DNA of 64,000 nt from Mycetocola tolaasinivorans (lineage in GTDB: Bacteria > Actinomycetota > Actinomycetes > Actinomycetales > Microbacteriaceae): assembly GCF_003667565.1 (NCBI RefSeq), contig NZ_RCUX01000001.1, positions 62,001 through 126,000 of the forward strand, given 5' to 3'. The notes beneath the pieces are model-generated. The model ran no database searches. It worked only from the letters and a program-made list of their open reading frames with translations, and was not told the origin of the DNA. Positions 42,997-51,237 of this stretch are shown here, one piece after another. A program made the position numbers and the translations under genes. Positions within the stretch are counted from its first letter, which is position 1. Each line of letters begins with the position of its first letter.

Positions 42997-43497
42997 ATGA
43001 GGTCACGATCCATACCGAGTGCGCTGCTTGCGGCTGTGCTCGCGTTTACGCTCGCCGCCTGCTCTCAGCCCAGCCTCGAAGAGCGTGAGGCCCAGCGGTG
43101 GGCGGGTGAGCGCTGGATCGGAATCGCCTCCTACGAGCTTCTGCAACTCATTCCCAAGGAAGATCGTGAAACCGATCCCGTCAAACGAGCCTTCTCGGCG
43201 ATCGTCCAAGACGACTCCAAAAAGCCGATGAACGACTGGCCCCAGGTTCCGCAGTGGAGCGGAGTGGTCACCCTGCGCATGGATGGCGAGAAAACCTCCC
43301 TCGAAACCGGGGAACGGCTTGACGAACAGATCCGAGAACAGGGCTGGGCCGCGCAGGGATCCGCCGACAGCAACGACTTTACGGTGACCAGAACCTACGA
43401 AAAAGAGGGCTACACCCTGCGCATGATCAGCGACCACGTGCAGCCACCCCGCCCCCAAAACATCTACCTGCGCATCATCGCCCCCGAGGTGCCGTAA
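42997..43497 (+). CDS. Divergent fourth lipoprotein related to the array
   Basis: 166 aa, with GAGGAGG before the ATG. Signal peptide MRSRSIPSALLAAVLAFTL, lipobox LAAC. The second half aligns by pattern with the three paralogues: WPQVPQWSGVVTLRMDGE versus WPRNTGWGASLVIxPxGP, LDEQIREQGWAA versus LETWLLSQGWSK, then FTVTRTYEKEGYTLRM, PPRPQNIYLRI and final EVP. It starts 653 bases after copy 3, close to the 648-base period, but no effector-tail frame precedes it. It is probably an older, diverged member of the same family. Confidence 0.78.
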   Translation: MRSRSIPSALLAAVLAFTLAACSQPSLEEREAQRWAGERWIGIASYELLQLIPKEDRETDPVKRAFSAIVQDDSKKPMNDWPQVPQWSGVVTLRMDGEKTSLETGERLDEQIREQGWAAQGSADSNDFTVTRTYEKEGYTLRMISDHVQPPRPQNIYLRIIAPEVP

Positions 43498-43499
43498 CC

Positions 43500-43570
43500 G
43501 CGGCATTGATGAGCGTGCGTGCCTCACCCAGATCGTTCTAGGTTTCCGGGTCATCGGCCAGCCGACCTCG
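43500..43570 (-). pseudogene. Broken fragment of a DUF1844 gene
   Basis: About 70 bases match the intact DUF1844 gene at 45648-45720 (for example GATCATCGGCCAG versus GGTCATCGGCCAG and GCGTGCCTCACCCAGATCG versus GCGTGCCTCATCCAGATCG). In the minus frame it reads DDPET*NDLGEARTLINA against [18 protein letters not shown], with an internal stop. It begins immediately after the fourth lipoprotein stop. It is a remnant at the right edge of the type VII island. Confidence 0.85.
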
Positions 43571-43629
43571 AATCCTATCGGCGAATGATTCGAGAAAACC
43601 ATCAACCGCGCAGGACAGGCAACAACGAA

Positions 43630-43677
43630 CCCTCGTGGACGAAAATCGTCCACGAGGGCCCCGTGTGCCGCACGGGG
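43630..43677. terminator. Double hairpin between the island and the DJ-1/PfpI gene
   Basis: CCCTCGTGGACGA (43630-43642) pairs perfectly with TCGTCCACGAGGG (43646-43658) around AAA. CCCCGTG/CACGGGG (43659-43677) forms a second stem. There is no clear T tract on either strand. It sits between convergent genes and probably ends both. Confidence 0.75.
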
Positions 43678-43694
43678 TGCGGCGGTGAAACGGG

Positions 43695-44387
43695 TTAGCG
43701 GGTGGCGAGTTCGGCGACCACGCGGGCCGCGGTCTCCACGCTGGACTGCGGGTTCTGGCCGCTGACCAGGTTGCCATCCACCACCACGGTGCTGCTCCAG
43801 GGTGCGCCCGCACTCACCCGGGCTCCGAGTGCGCGTAACCGCGACTCGACCAGGTACGGACTCGCCTCACCGAGCCCGCCCTGGGACTCCTCGAGGTCGG
43901 TAAACACGGTGAGGTTACGACCGGCAAAGGCGAAGCTGCCATCGGTGCGGATCGCACTGAGAAGGCCAGCCGGCCCGTGGCAGAGGACGGCGACGAGACG
44001 CTCGGTATCCACCGCCTCGACGAGCAGACGACCCAGGTCGCCATCGAATGCGAGATCGGCCATCGGGCCGTGGCCGCCGGGGAGAAGGACGCCCGCATAA
44101 TCGTCGAGCGACACCTCGGCGAGTACCAGGGGCGCGCTGAGCTCCTCGGAAATGTCGTCGAGGTACGCCTGGAATGCCCGGCCCTCGGCGGTGTTGAGAT
44201 CGAGGCTGCCGGGGTCAACGGGCGGGCGCACACCACCCGGGGTTGCGAAGTGAACGGTGTGCCCGGCCGCGGTCAGGCCGCGGTGGAGCTCGATGAGCTC
44301 CTCGGCCCAGAACCCGGTGGGGTGGCTGGAGCCGGTGGCGAGGGTGAGGGCGTGAGCGCCGGTTACCACCATCAGGAAGTTTGTCAT
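43695..44387 (-). CDS. DJ-1/PfpI-family protein
   Basis: 230 aa. DJ-1 superfamily with GVLLPGGHGPMADL and the nucleophile elbow AVLCHGPAGLL (Cys), plus GFWAEELIELHRGLTAAGHTV and an elongated GGLGEASPYLVESRL segment typical of the Hsp31-like glyoxalase III branch. These proteins detoxify methylglyoxal or act as chaperones. It is divergent from a LysR regulator, 114 bases apart, which is the classical arrangement for a LysR-controlled target. Confidence 0.9.
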   Translation of the reverse strand: MTNFLMVVTGAHALTLATGSSHPTGFWAEELIELHRGLTAAGHTVHFATPGGVRPPVDPGSLDLNTAEGRAFQAYLDDISEELSAPLVLAEVSLDDYAGVLLPGGHGPMADLAFDGDLGRLLVEAVDTERLVAVLCHGPAGLLSAIRTDGSFAFAGRNLTVFTDLEESQGGLGEASPYLVESRLRALGARVSAGAPWSSTVVVDGNLVSGQNPQSSVETAARVVAELATR

Positions 44388-44501
44388 GGAAAGCCCTTTC
44401 TGCTTTTCGGTTGGCTACCGATATCAGGGCAAACGGCAGCGCATCGGCGATCATTCCTGATGTAGGATTCAAGCCATCAATATTCTGATGACTGGAGTGC
44501 G

Positions 44502-45401
44502 ATGGCTGACCTGGACCTGCTCGCAACGTTTCTCGAGGTGTACCGCACCGGATCCATCACGCGTGCGGCTCCCCGGCTGGGGCTCAGCCAGCCCGCAGTG
44601 AGCGAGCGCATGGCACGCCTCGAAGCACACCTCGGCGAGAGCCTGCTCACACGCGGCGCGCGCGGCACCGTGCCCACCGCCGCCGGGGAAAACCTCGCGG
44701 CCCGGATCGGACCCTCGATCGATCGCCTCCGCACCACCCTCGATGCAGCCGGTACGGACGTCTCGGGGACGGTGCGCATCGGCGGGGCCAGCGACGTGAT
44801 CGCGAGCCGTGTGGTGGGTGCTCTGGCCCCGCTGACCGCGAGCGGAGTACGAATTGAGTTCACCCTCGGTCTGGCTGAAAACCTGCTGGCAGACCTCGCG
44901 CGGGGCGGTCAAGACCTGGTGCTCTCCGCGATTCGCCCCGCGCATCCGGGCGTGCGTTTCCGCCCGCTCGTGGACGAAGAGTTTGTGCTGGTGGGTGCCC
45001 CGGCGCTGCTCGCGGAACTCAACCCCGACGAGCTGCGCAAGGACCCGGCCGCGGCACTCGCGCGCGTTCCGGTGGTCGTGTACGACGCTCAGCTGTCGAT
45101 TCTGCGACGCTACTGGCGATCCCAGTTTGGGCGCCGCCCCGGAGGCCCGATCGCCATGATCGTGCCCGACCTCCGCGCGATTCTCGCCGCGGTCATCGCC
45201 GGGGTGGGCATCGCCGCCCTCCCACGCTACCTGGCCGATCCGGCACTCGTTGCGGGAACGGCCGTGCTCGTCCACGCGGCCACCGAGAACCCCCTGAACA
45301 CGCTGTACCTGGCGATCCCGACCGAACGTCCCCTGGACCCGGCGGGTATCGCCGTCCTCACCCGGCTCACCGAGCAGGCCCGCACCTGGGAATCGCTCTA
45401 G
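44502..45401 (+). CDS. LysR-family transcriptional regulator
   Basis: 299 aa. N-terminal winged helix: DLDLLATFLEVYRTGSITRAAPRLGLSQPAVSERMARLEAHLGESLLTR, then a periplasmic-binding-like effector domain (VRIGGASDVIASRVVGAL ... LAENLLADLARGGQDLVLSAIRP). It probably controls the divergent DJ-1/PfpI gene and itself from the gap 44388-44501, which contains inverted ATTC/GAAT elements (TGATGTAGGATTC, ATATTCTGAT). Inducer unknown. Confidence 0.92.
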   Translation: MADLDLLATFLEVYRTGSITRAAPRLGLSQPAVSERMARLEAHLGESLLTRGARGTVPTAAGENLAARIGPSIDRLRTTLDAAGTDVSGTVRIGGASDVIASRVVGALAPLTASGVRIEFTLGLAENLLADLARGGQDLVLSAIRPAHPGVRFRPLVDEEFVLVGAPALLAELNPDELRKDPAAALARVPVVVYDAQLSILRRYWRSQFGRRPGGPIAMIVPDLRAILAAVIAGVGIAALPRYLADPALVAGTAVLVHAATENPLNTLYLAIPTERPLDPAGIAVLTRLTEQARTWESL

Positions 45402-45438
45402 CGGGTGCGGCGGCCCGCACCCGCCGCGCCAGACAAAA

Positions 45439-45468
45439 CGGCGACCCGATCCGAGGATCGGGTCGCCG
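45439..45468. terminator. Bidirectional terminator between lysR and the DUF1844 gene
   Basis: CGGCGACCCGATC (45439-45451), loop CGAG, GATCGGGTCGCCG (45456-45468). A perfect 13-base stem between convergent genes, flanked by AAAA on the left that becomes TTTT on the minus strand. Confidence 0.88.
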
Positions 45469-45485
45469 CACACGCCGTGTGAGAG

Positions 45486-45851
45486 CTAGTTCACCGGACC
45501 GGTGAACTTCTCGCCCGGGCCCTTGCCGATCGGGTCCGGGATGATCGAGGCCTCGCGGAAGGCGAGCTGCAGCGAACGCAGTCCGTCGCGCAGGCTGCGG
45601 GCGTGCATGTCGCTGACCTCGGGAGCCGCCGCGGTGATCAGGCCCGCCAGGGCGTTGATCAGCTTGCGTGCCTCATCCAGATCGATCTGGGTCTCCGGAT
45701 CATCGGCCAGGCCGACCTTGACCGCCGCGGCACTGAGCAGGTGCACGCACGCCGTCGTGATGACCTCGACCGCGGGAACCTCGGCAATATCCCGCGTGGC
45801 CTCGGCAACCGCTTCGTTTTCTTCCGGGCTGGGGGAGTGGTTTTCCGTCAC
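45486..45851 (-). CDS. DUF1844-domain protein
   Basis: 121 aa, GTG start. Typical DUF1844: [39 protein letters not shown] and a C-terminal helix [16 protein letters not shown]. An acidic N-terminus ([17 protein letters not shown]) and a short C-terminal extension are present. The function is unknown, but this gene is commonly found next to infC, as here, where it is divergent. A broken fragment of the same gene lies at 43500-43570. Confidence 0.9.
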   Translation of the reverse strand: MTENHSPSPEENEAVAEATRDIAEVPAVEVITTACVHLLSAAAVKVGLADDPETQIDLDEARKLINALAGLITAAAPEVSDMHARSLRDGLRSLQLAFREASIIPDPIGKGPGEKFTGPVN

Positions 45852-45881
45852 TGTGTTCCTCTGCTAGACTGATACGCGGCT

Positions 45882-45899
45882 ACGGAACATCTGTTCCGT
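45882..45899. promoter_or_regulatory. 18-base palindrome between DUF1844 and infC
   Basis: ACGGAAC-ATCT-GTTCCGT is a perfect inverted repeat about 30 bases before the DUF1844 GTG and 220 bases before infC. It keeps the GAAC-N4-GTTC core of LexA-type operators but differs at the outer bases. It could be a repressor site. The 266-base gap also contains TTGACC (45929) and, 19 bases further, TAGTTA, a possible infC promoter. Confidence 0.55.
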
Positions 45900-46117
45900 T
45901 ACGAAAGAGGATATTCTCCCACCCGCGCTTGACCGTAGTACTAGGTTACCGGGTAGTTACACTCCGCCAAGACCCTCCTCGCGAGGGAACGGGTAGTCAG
46001 GGTGTTGGCCGGGTAGTGGCGTCACGCCACACGTATCCGGTGTGTAATTTCTCTCTCGCCTCGGTAAGAATCCATTTCGGACTGAGTGGCCTCGAGTATC
46101 AATCAGAGGAGTTACGC

Positions 46118-46697
<580 letters not shown>

Positions 46698-46705
<8 letters not shown>

Positions 46706-46892
46706 GCAGAAGACCCACTCGGGCGCTAAGAAGCGCTTCAAGCTCACGGGCTCCGGCAAGATCAAGAAGCAGCAGTCGGGAATGCGACACAACCTTGAGG
46801 TGAAGTCCAGCCACCGCAAGCGTCGTCTGAACCAGGACCAGCTCGTGTCCAAGGCCGACACCAAGAACATCAAGAAGCTTCTCGGTAAGTAA
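46698..46892 (+). CDS. rpmI: 50S ribosomal protein L35
   Basis: 64 aa from ATG 46698, inside the infC 3' end, after [34 protein letters not shown] and [11 protein letters not shown] are standard L35. Second gene of infC-rpmI-rplT. Confidence 0.97.
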
Positions 46893-46922
46893 GCTCGACG
46901 GACATAGAGAGATAGTAGAGAA

Positions 46923-47306
46923 ATGGCAAGAGTAAAGCGGGCCGTCAACGCCCACAAGAAGCGTCGCGTAATCCTCGAGCGTGCCTCGGGTTACCGTGGT
47001 CAGCGTTCGCGTCTGTACCGTAAGGCCAAGGAGCAGGTTACCCACTCCTTCGTTTACAACTACAACGACCGTAAGAAGCGTAAGAACGACTTCCGTCGCC
47101 TGTGGATCCAGCGCATCAACGCAGCATCCCGTGCAAACGGCCTCACCTACAACCGTCTGATCCAGGGTCTGGGTCTCGCCGGTATCGAGGTTGACCGTCG
47201 TATCCTCGCCGAGCTGGCCGTCAACGAGCCGGCAACCTTCGCCGCTCTGGTTGAGTCCGCGAAGAAGGCCCTCCCGGCCGACACCTCGGCTCCGAAGGCT
47301 GCGTAA
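46923..47306 (+). CDS. rplT: 50S ribosomal protein L20
   Basis: 127 aa. [36 protein letters not shown] and [21 protein letters not shown] are diagnostic L20 blocks; a short C-terminal Ala-rich extension is present. L20 binds 23S rRNA early in assembly. A terminator hairpin follows at 47327-47356. Confidence 0.97.
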   Translation: MARVKRAVNAHKKRRVILERASGYRGQRSRLYRKAKEQVTHSFVYNYNDRKKRKNDFRRLWIQRINAASRANGLTYNRLIQGLGLAGIEVDRRILAELAVNEPATFAALVESAKKALPADTSAPKAA

Positions 47307-47326
47307 GCTTTAGCTTCACTTACATT

Positions 47327-47356
47327 CGGCCCCATCGCTTTTGAGCGGTGGGGCCG
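47327..47356 (+). terminator. Terminator after rplT
   Basis: CGGCCCCATCGCT (47327-47339) pairs with AGCGGTGGGGCCG (47344-47356) with one G-T pair, followed by TTTGTTGTTT. It ends the infC operon. Confidence 0.88.
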
Positions 47357-47422
47357 TTTGTTGTTTCCGGCCGCGGAACCTCCGACGGGCTTCGGTGGTG
47401 GGGCCGTTTGTTGTTTGCGGCC
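47345..47422 (+). repeat. Direct repeat downstream of the rplT terminator
   Basis: GGTGGGGCCGTTTGTTGTTT occurs at 47346 and again at 47397, followed by CCGGCC and GCGGCC, 51 bases apart. The second copy duplicates the 3' arm and T-rich tail of the terminator without the matching 5' arm. Confidence 0.7.
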
Positions 47423-47472
47423 CTGTTCTGATGGGTGCGGAGTGGGTTTTTCCGCGGAACGGCGCACGCGGG

Positions 47473-47478
47473 TAGAAT
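47473..47478 (+). promoter_or_regulatory. -10 box of trmH-like gene, leaderless arrangement
   Basis: TAGAAT ends six bases before the GTG start, so the transcript probably begins at the start codon. No ribosome site is present. The same GGGTAGAATGGG string occurs before pheS. Confidence 0.6.
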
Positions 47479-47484
47479 GGGCGG

Positions 47485-48285
47485 GTGCTAGATAATCCCC
47501 GTGCCCCCCGTATCCGTGCCGTCGCGAAGCTTGGCCGTCGTGCCGTGCGTGAAGAGACCGGCCTGTTCCTGCTCGAGGGCCCGCAGGCGGTTGTCGAAGC
47601 CCTGACCTACCGCCCCGAGGTAATGCTCGAACTGTACGTCACCCCCACCGCGCTGGAGCGCTACGCCGACCTCGGCGAGGCCGCCGTCGCCGCCGGCATG
47701 GACGTCGAGTTCGTGACCGAAGAGGTCATCAACGCGATGGCCGACACCGTGACCCCGCAGGGCGTCATCGCGGTCGCACGTCAGTTCCCCACCTCCGCGA
47801 AGGACATCTTCCGCGACGAGCCCAAGCTCATCGCGATCCTCGAGGAGGTCCGTGACCCGGGCAACCTCGGCACCATCATCCGCGCCGCAGACGCAGCCGG
47901 AGCCGACGGCGTCATCCTCACCGGCCGCAGCGTCGACCTCTACAACCCGAAGGTCGTACGCTCGACCACCGGTTCCCTCTTCCACCTGCCGGTGGCCGTG
48001 GGCCTCGAACTCCCCGACGTTCTGCTGCTCGCCCGCGAGGCCGGCGTCTCCGTCATCGCCGCCGACATCAAGGGCGAATCGCTCCTCGACGTACGCCAGA
48101 CCGGCGCCCTTGCCGAGCCCACCGCCTGGCTGTTCGGTAACGAGGCCCGCGGCCTCACCGACGAAAACCTCGCCCGTGCCGAGCGCGCCGTCAGCGTGCC
48201 GATCTTCGGTGCCGCCGAATCGATGAACCTCGCCACCGCAGCCTCCGTCTGCCTCTACGAGAGCGCATTCGCACAGCGCTCCTAA
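47485..48285 (+). CDS. TrmH/SpoU-family RNA 2'-O-methyltransferase
   Basis: 266 aa, GTG start. An N-terminal RNA-binding region (KLGRRAVREETGLFLLEGPQAVVEAL) precedes the SPOUT domain with LEEVRDPGNLGTIIRAADAAGADGVIL, WLFGNEARGL and VSVPIFGAAESMNLATAASVCLYE, the knot that binds S-adenosylmethionine. It methylates rRNA or tRNA ribose; the target cannot be told. Its place between rplT and pheS is conserved in actinobacteria. Confidence 0.93.
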   Translation: MLDNPRAPRIRAVAKLGRRAVREETGLFLLEGPQAVVEALTYRPEVMLELYVTPTALERYADLGEAAVAAGMDVEFVTEEVINAMADTVTPQGVIAVARQFPTSAKDIFRDEPKLIAILEEVRDPGNLGTIIRAADAAGADGVILTGRSVDLYNPKVVRSTTGSLFHLPVAVGLELPDVLLLAREAGVSVIAADIKGESLLDVRQTGALAEPTAWLFGNEARGLTDENLARAERAVSVPIFGAAESMNLATAASVCLYESAFAQRS

Positions 48286-48748
48286 CGATCTACCTCGAAG
48301 TTCGACGGCTCACACGCCGAACTTCTCGAACGGCCATCCCGACACGCGCGGGATGGCCGTTTCGCTGTCCGCAGGAGGTGTTATCCAATCGGGGTCTGGG
48401 ACGGATTTCGGGGATAGGAACCGCGGATGATGCGCCCCTCTCGCGTCGGTGAAGGATCCTGGCCACGAGAAAGTGCCCACCGAGCGGCGGAGCGGTTAGG
48501 ATCATCCGCGTGGGCGGCGGGCACCCGTTCTGGGCCCGGAATCATGCGGATCCTGGGGAGCGTGCAGAGTCTGAATTTTTCCCGATGGGTACATGCCAGG
48601 AACGGAATACACTAACGTCTGTCTCTAAAAATCCGCTCGTCGCGATGATTAATTTAACGATGATCTGGCTTTTTCTCTGAGGTCACGACTTGGTAACAAG
48701 CGCGTCGAAACCTCGTGTGCCGCGTCGAGGTCTGGTTAGCGTGAGGAA
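48286..48748. other. 463-base gene-free region before gluA
   Basis: It holds the trmH terminator (48329-48361), then about 390 bases with no supported gene; a 62-codon frame at 48427-48615 has no ribosome site or protein-like character. Before gluA there is an AT-rich part (TTAATTTAACGATGATCTGG, then TTTTTCT) with TTGGTAACAAG and two CGCGTCGA words at 48701 and 48721, likely the promoter region. Confidence 0.5.
48329..48361 (+). terminator. Terminator after the trmH-like gene
   Basis: AACGGCCATCCCG (48329-48341) pairs with CGGGATGGCCGTT (48349-48361), seven-base loop, followed by TCGCT. It is 44 bases after the stop. Confidence 0.85.
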
Positions 48749-49537
48749 ATGGAATCAACGCTGATACCCCAAACAACGAGCGTTCCGATCGTGGAGCGAG
48801 GCGAACCGCTCGTGGTGCTCACCGACGTCAATAAGCACTACGGCGACCTGCACGTGCTGCGCAACATCTCCACCTCGGTGGCGCGCGGCGAGGTGGTGGT
48901 CGTGATCGGGCCATCCGGCTCGGGCAAGTCCACCTTCTGTCGAGCGATCAACCGCCTCGAGACCATCGATAGCGGCACCATCACGATCGACGGAAAGCGT
49001 TTGCCCGAGGAGGGGGCCGAACTCGCAAAACTCCGTGCCGATGTCGGCATGGTGTTCCAATCCTTCAACCTGTTCGCCCACAAGACCGTGCTTGAAAACG
49101 TCACGCTCGGCCCGATGCGGGTCAAGGGCATGTCGAAGAAGGCCGCGACCGATCGCGCGATGACCCTGTTGGAGCGCGTCGGCGTGGCTAATCAGGCGCA
49201 GAAACTGCCCGCGCAGCTCTCCGGTGGGCAGCAGCAGCGGGTCGCGATCGCCCGCTCCCTGGCGATGAGTCCCAAGCTGATCCTGATGGACGAACCCACC
49301 TCGGCGCTCGACCCGGAAATGATCAACGAGGTGCTCGACGTGATGGTCGAGCTGGCCAAGGAGGGCATGACCATGATCGTCGTGACCCACGAGATGGGGT
49401 TCGCACGGAAGGCCGCGGATCGCGTGCTGTTCATGGCCGATGGCGAGATTGTCGAGGATCAGACCCCGGAGAAGTTCTTCACCGCGCCCTCCTCGGACCG
49501 CGCCCGAGAGTTTCTCGCGAAGATTCTCGACCGCTAG
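48749..49537 (+). CDS. gluA: Glutamate-type ABC transporter ATP-binding protein
   Basis: 262 aa. Polar amino-acid ABC ATPase (GlnQ/GluA type): Walker A GPSGSGKST (54-62), signature LSGGQQQRVAIARSLAM, Walker B LILMDEPTSALDPE and switch HEMGFARK. It energises import of glutamate or a related amino acid with the GluB, GluC and GluD products encoded directly downstream. The order matches gluABCD of Corynebacterium. Confidence 0.9.
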   Translation: MESTLIPQTTSVPIVERGEPLVVLTDVNKHYGDLHVLRNISTSVARGEVVVVIGPSGSGKSTFCRAINRLETIDSGTITIDGKRLPEEGAELAKLRADVGMVFQSFNLFAHKTVLENVTLGPMRVKGMSKKAATDRAMTLLERVGVANQAQKLPAQLSGGQQQRVAIARSLAMSPKLILMDEPTSALDPEMINEVLDVMVELAKEGMTMIVVTHEMGFARKAADRVLFMADGEIVEDQTPEKFFTAPSSDRAREFLAKILDR

Positions 49538-49612
49538 ACACGCATGAAACCAGCTCAGAACCCGCAGGATACGAAACCAGATTTCATACATAACGAGAGA
49601 AGGAAGCCCATC

Positions 49613-50512
49613 ATGAAACGTTCACGACTCAGCCTGATTGCCCTCGCCGGCGCGGCCGCGCTGGTGCTCTCCGCCTGCTCCTCGAGCGGCGACGGTGCCG
49701 GAAGTGGAAGCGGCGGCACGGGAAGCGGCGGTGGCGACGACGCCAACCCCGCGGTGGTCTCAAACCCCAGCTTCGAGGCCGGGACCACGATGGAAAAGCT
49801 CTCCAAGGCCGGCAAGATCACCGTCGGCGTCAAGTTCGACCAGCCCCTGTTCGGCGAGAAGGGTCTCAAGGGCGAGGAGGGCTTCGACGTCGAGATCGCG
49901 AAGATCATCGCCGGTCAGCTCGGCATTGCCGCCGACAAGATCGACTGGAAGGAGGCCGTCTCGGCCAACCGCGAGCCGTTCATCGAAAACGGCGAGGTGG
50001 ACATCATCGTGGCCACCTACACGATCAATGACAAGCGCAAGGAGGTTATTGACTTTGCCGGGCCGTACTACATCGCGGGTCAGTCGCTCCTCGTGAAGGC
50101 CGACAACAACGAGATCAAGTCCGAGAAGGACATCGTGGGCAAGCCGGTGTGTTCGGTGACGGGATCGACCCCGGCCGAGAACCTCGCGAAGCTCGGGGCC
50201 GAGACGGTCCTGACCGATACCTACAGCAACTGCCTCGAGCCGCTGCGCTCGGGCAAGGTGGTCGCGGTCTCGACCGACAACGTGATCCTCGCCGGCCTGG
50301 CCGCGAAGAACGAGGGCGAGTTCAAGCTCGCCGGCGACCTGTTTACCGAGGAGCCCTACGGCATCGGCCTCAAGAAGGGGGATACCGCGTTCAAGGACTT
50401 CATCAACAAGACGCTTGAGGACTCCTACACGGATGGTGCCTATAAGAAGGCGTGGGACAAAACCGCGGGCACGATCCTGAAGTTTGTTGACGGCCCCGCA
50501 ATCACCGAATAG
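49613..50512 (+). CDS. gluB: Glutamate-binding lipoprotein
   Basis: 299 aa from ATG 49613 after GAGAGAAGGAAG; an upstream ATG at 49544 would spoil the signal peptide. MKRSRLSLIALAGAAALVL then lipobox LSAC. A Ser/Gly-rich linker leads to the family 3 binding domain: GKITVGVKFDQPLFGEK, GFDVEIAKIIAGQLG, VDIIVATYTINDKRKEVIDFAGPYY. These residues match GluB-type glutamate binders closely. Confidence 0.92.
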   Translation: MKRSRLSLIALAGAAALVLSACSSSGDGAGSGSGGTGSGGGDDANPAVVSNPSFEAGTTMEKLSKAGKITVGVKFDQPLFGEKGLKGEEGFDVEIAKIIAGQLGIAADKIDWKEAVSANREPFIENGEVDIIVATYTINDKRKEVIDFAGPYYIAGQSLLVKADNNEIKSEKDIVGKPVCSVTGSTPAENLAKLGAETVLTDTYSNCLEPLRSGKVVAVSTDNVILAGLAAKNEGEFKLAGDLFTEEPYGIGLKKGDTAFKDFINKTLEDSYTDGAYKKAWDKTAGTILKFVDGPAITE

Positions 50513-50589
50513 CAGCATCCGAGTGATCCGCGGATGGGCTCACCATTCGCGGATCACCCGGTTTTCTCCCCTCGGAAAGGAGGCGGTGA

Positions 50590-51237
50590 ATGAACGTCAT
50601 CATTGATAACCTCGACCGATACCTCTCCGGTTTTGGCCTCACCCTGCAACTGTTTCTCGTGGCCGCCGTGGCCGCACTCATTATCGGGACGATCATCGCG
50701 GTGATGCGGATCTCCCCGGTCGCGGCCCTGCGCGTGTTCGCGACCGTGTACACCGAGCTGGTGCGGAACACCCCGCTCACGCTCATCCTGTTCTTTTTCG
50801 CGTTCGTGGCCCCGCAGCTGGGCCTCGGGCTCGACTATAAGTTCTTGGCGATGATAGGCCTGAGCCTCTACACCTCGCCGTTCGTGGCCGAGGCGCTGCG
50901 CTCCGGGGTCAACGGTGTCCCCATCGGGCAGGCCGAGGCGGCCCGCAGCGTGGGGCTCGGATTTTCGCAGACCGTCGTGCACGTGGTGCTGCCCCAGGCC
51001 GTGCGCATGACCGTGCCGCCGCTGATCAACGTGATGATCGCGCTGGTGAAGAACACCTCGGTGGCCGGTGGATTCTTCGTGGCCGAGCTGTTCACCATCG
51101 GTAAGGAGCTGGCCAACGCCAACGGTAACGCGGTGATCGCGGTGCTGCTGGGCGTCGCAACCTTCTACCTGCTGATCACGATTCCGCTGGGTATCCTCGC
51201 CGGATTCCTCGAGAAGAAATGGATGGTGTCGCGATGA
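50590..51237 (+). CDS. gluC: Glutamate ABC transporter permease GluC
   Basis: 215 aa, with GGAAAGGAGG before the ATG. HisM-type permease with five helices, the conserved YTELVRNTPLTLILFFFAF block and the EAA loop SVGLGFSQTVVHVVLPQAVRMTVPPLIN. It overlaps gluD by four bases (ATGA). Confidence 0.92.
   Translation: MNVIIDNLDRYLSGFGLTLQLFLVAAVAALIIGTIIAVMRISPVAALRVFATVYTELVRNTPLTLILFFFAFVAPQLGLGLDYKFLAMIGLSLYTSPFVAEALRSGVNGVPIGQAEAARSVGLGFSQTVVHVVLPQAVRMTVPPLINVMIALVKNTSVAGGFFVAELFTIGKELANANGNAVIAVLLGVATFYLLITIPLGILAGFLEKKWMVSR

Noticed and set aside
45849..45932. LexA operator at the GAAC-N4-GTTC palindrome
   Set aside because: Only 8 of 12 consensus bases match and the adjacent genes are not typical SOS genes; reported as an unassigned palindrome instead.
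48427..48615. 62-codon plus-strand frame before gluA
   Set aside because: No ribosome site, residue composition like non-coding high-GC DNA, and no recognised family.
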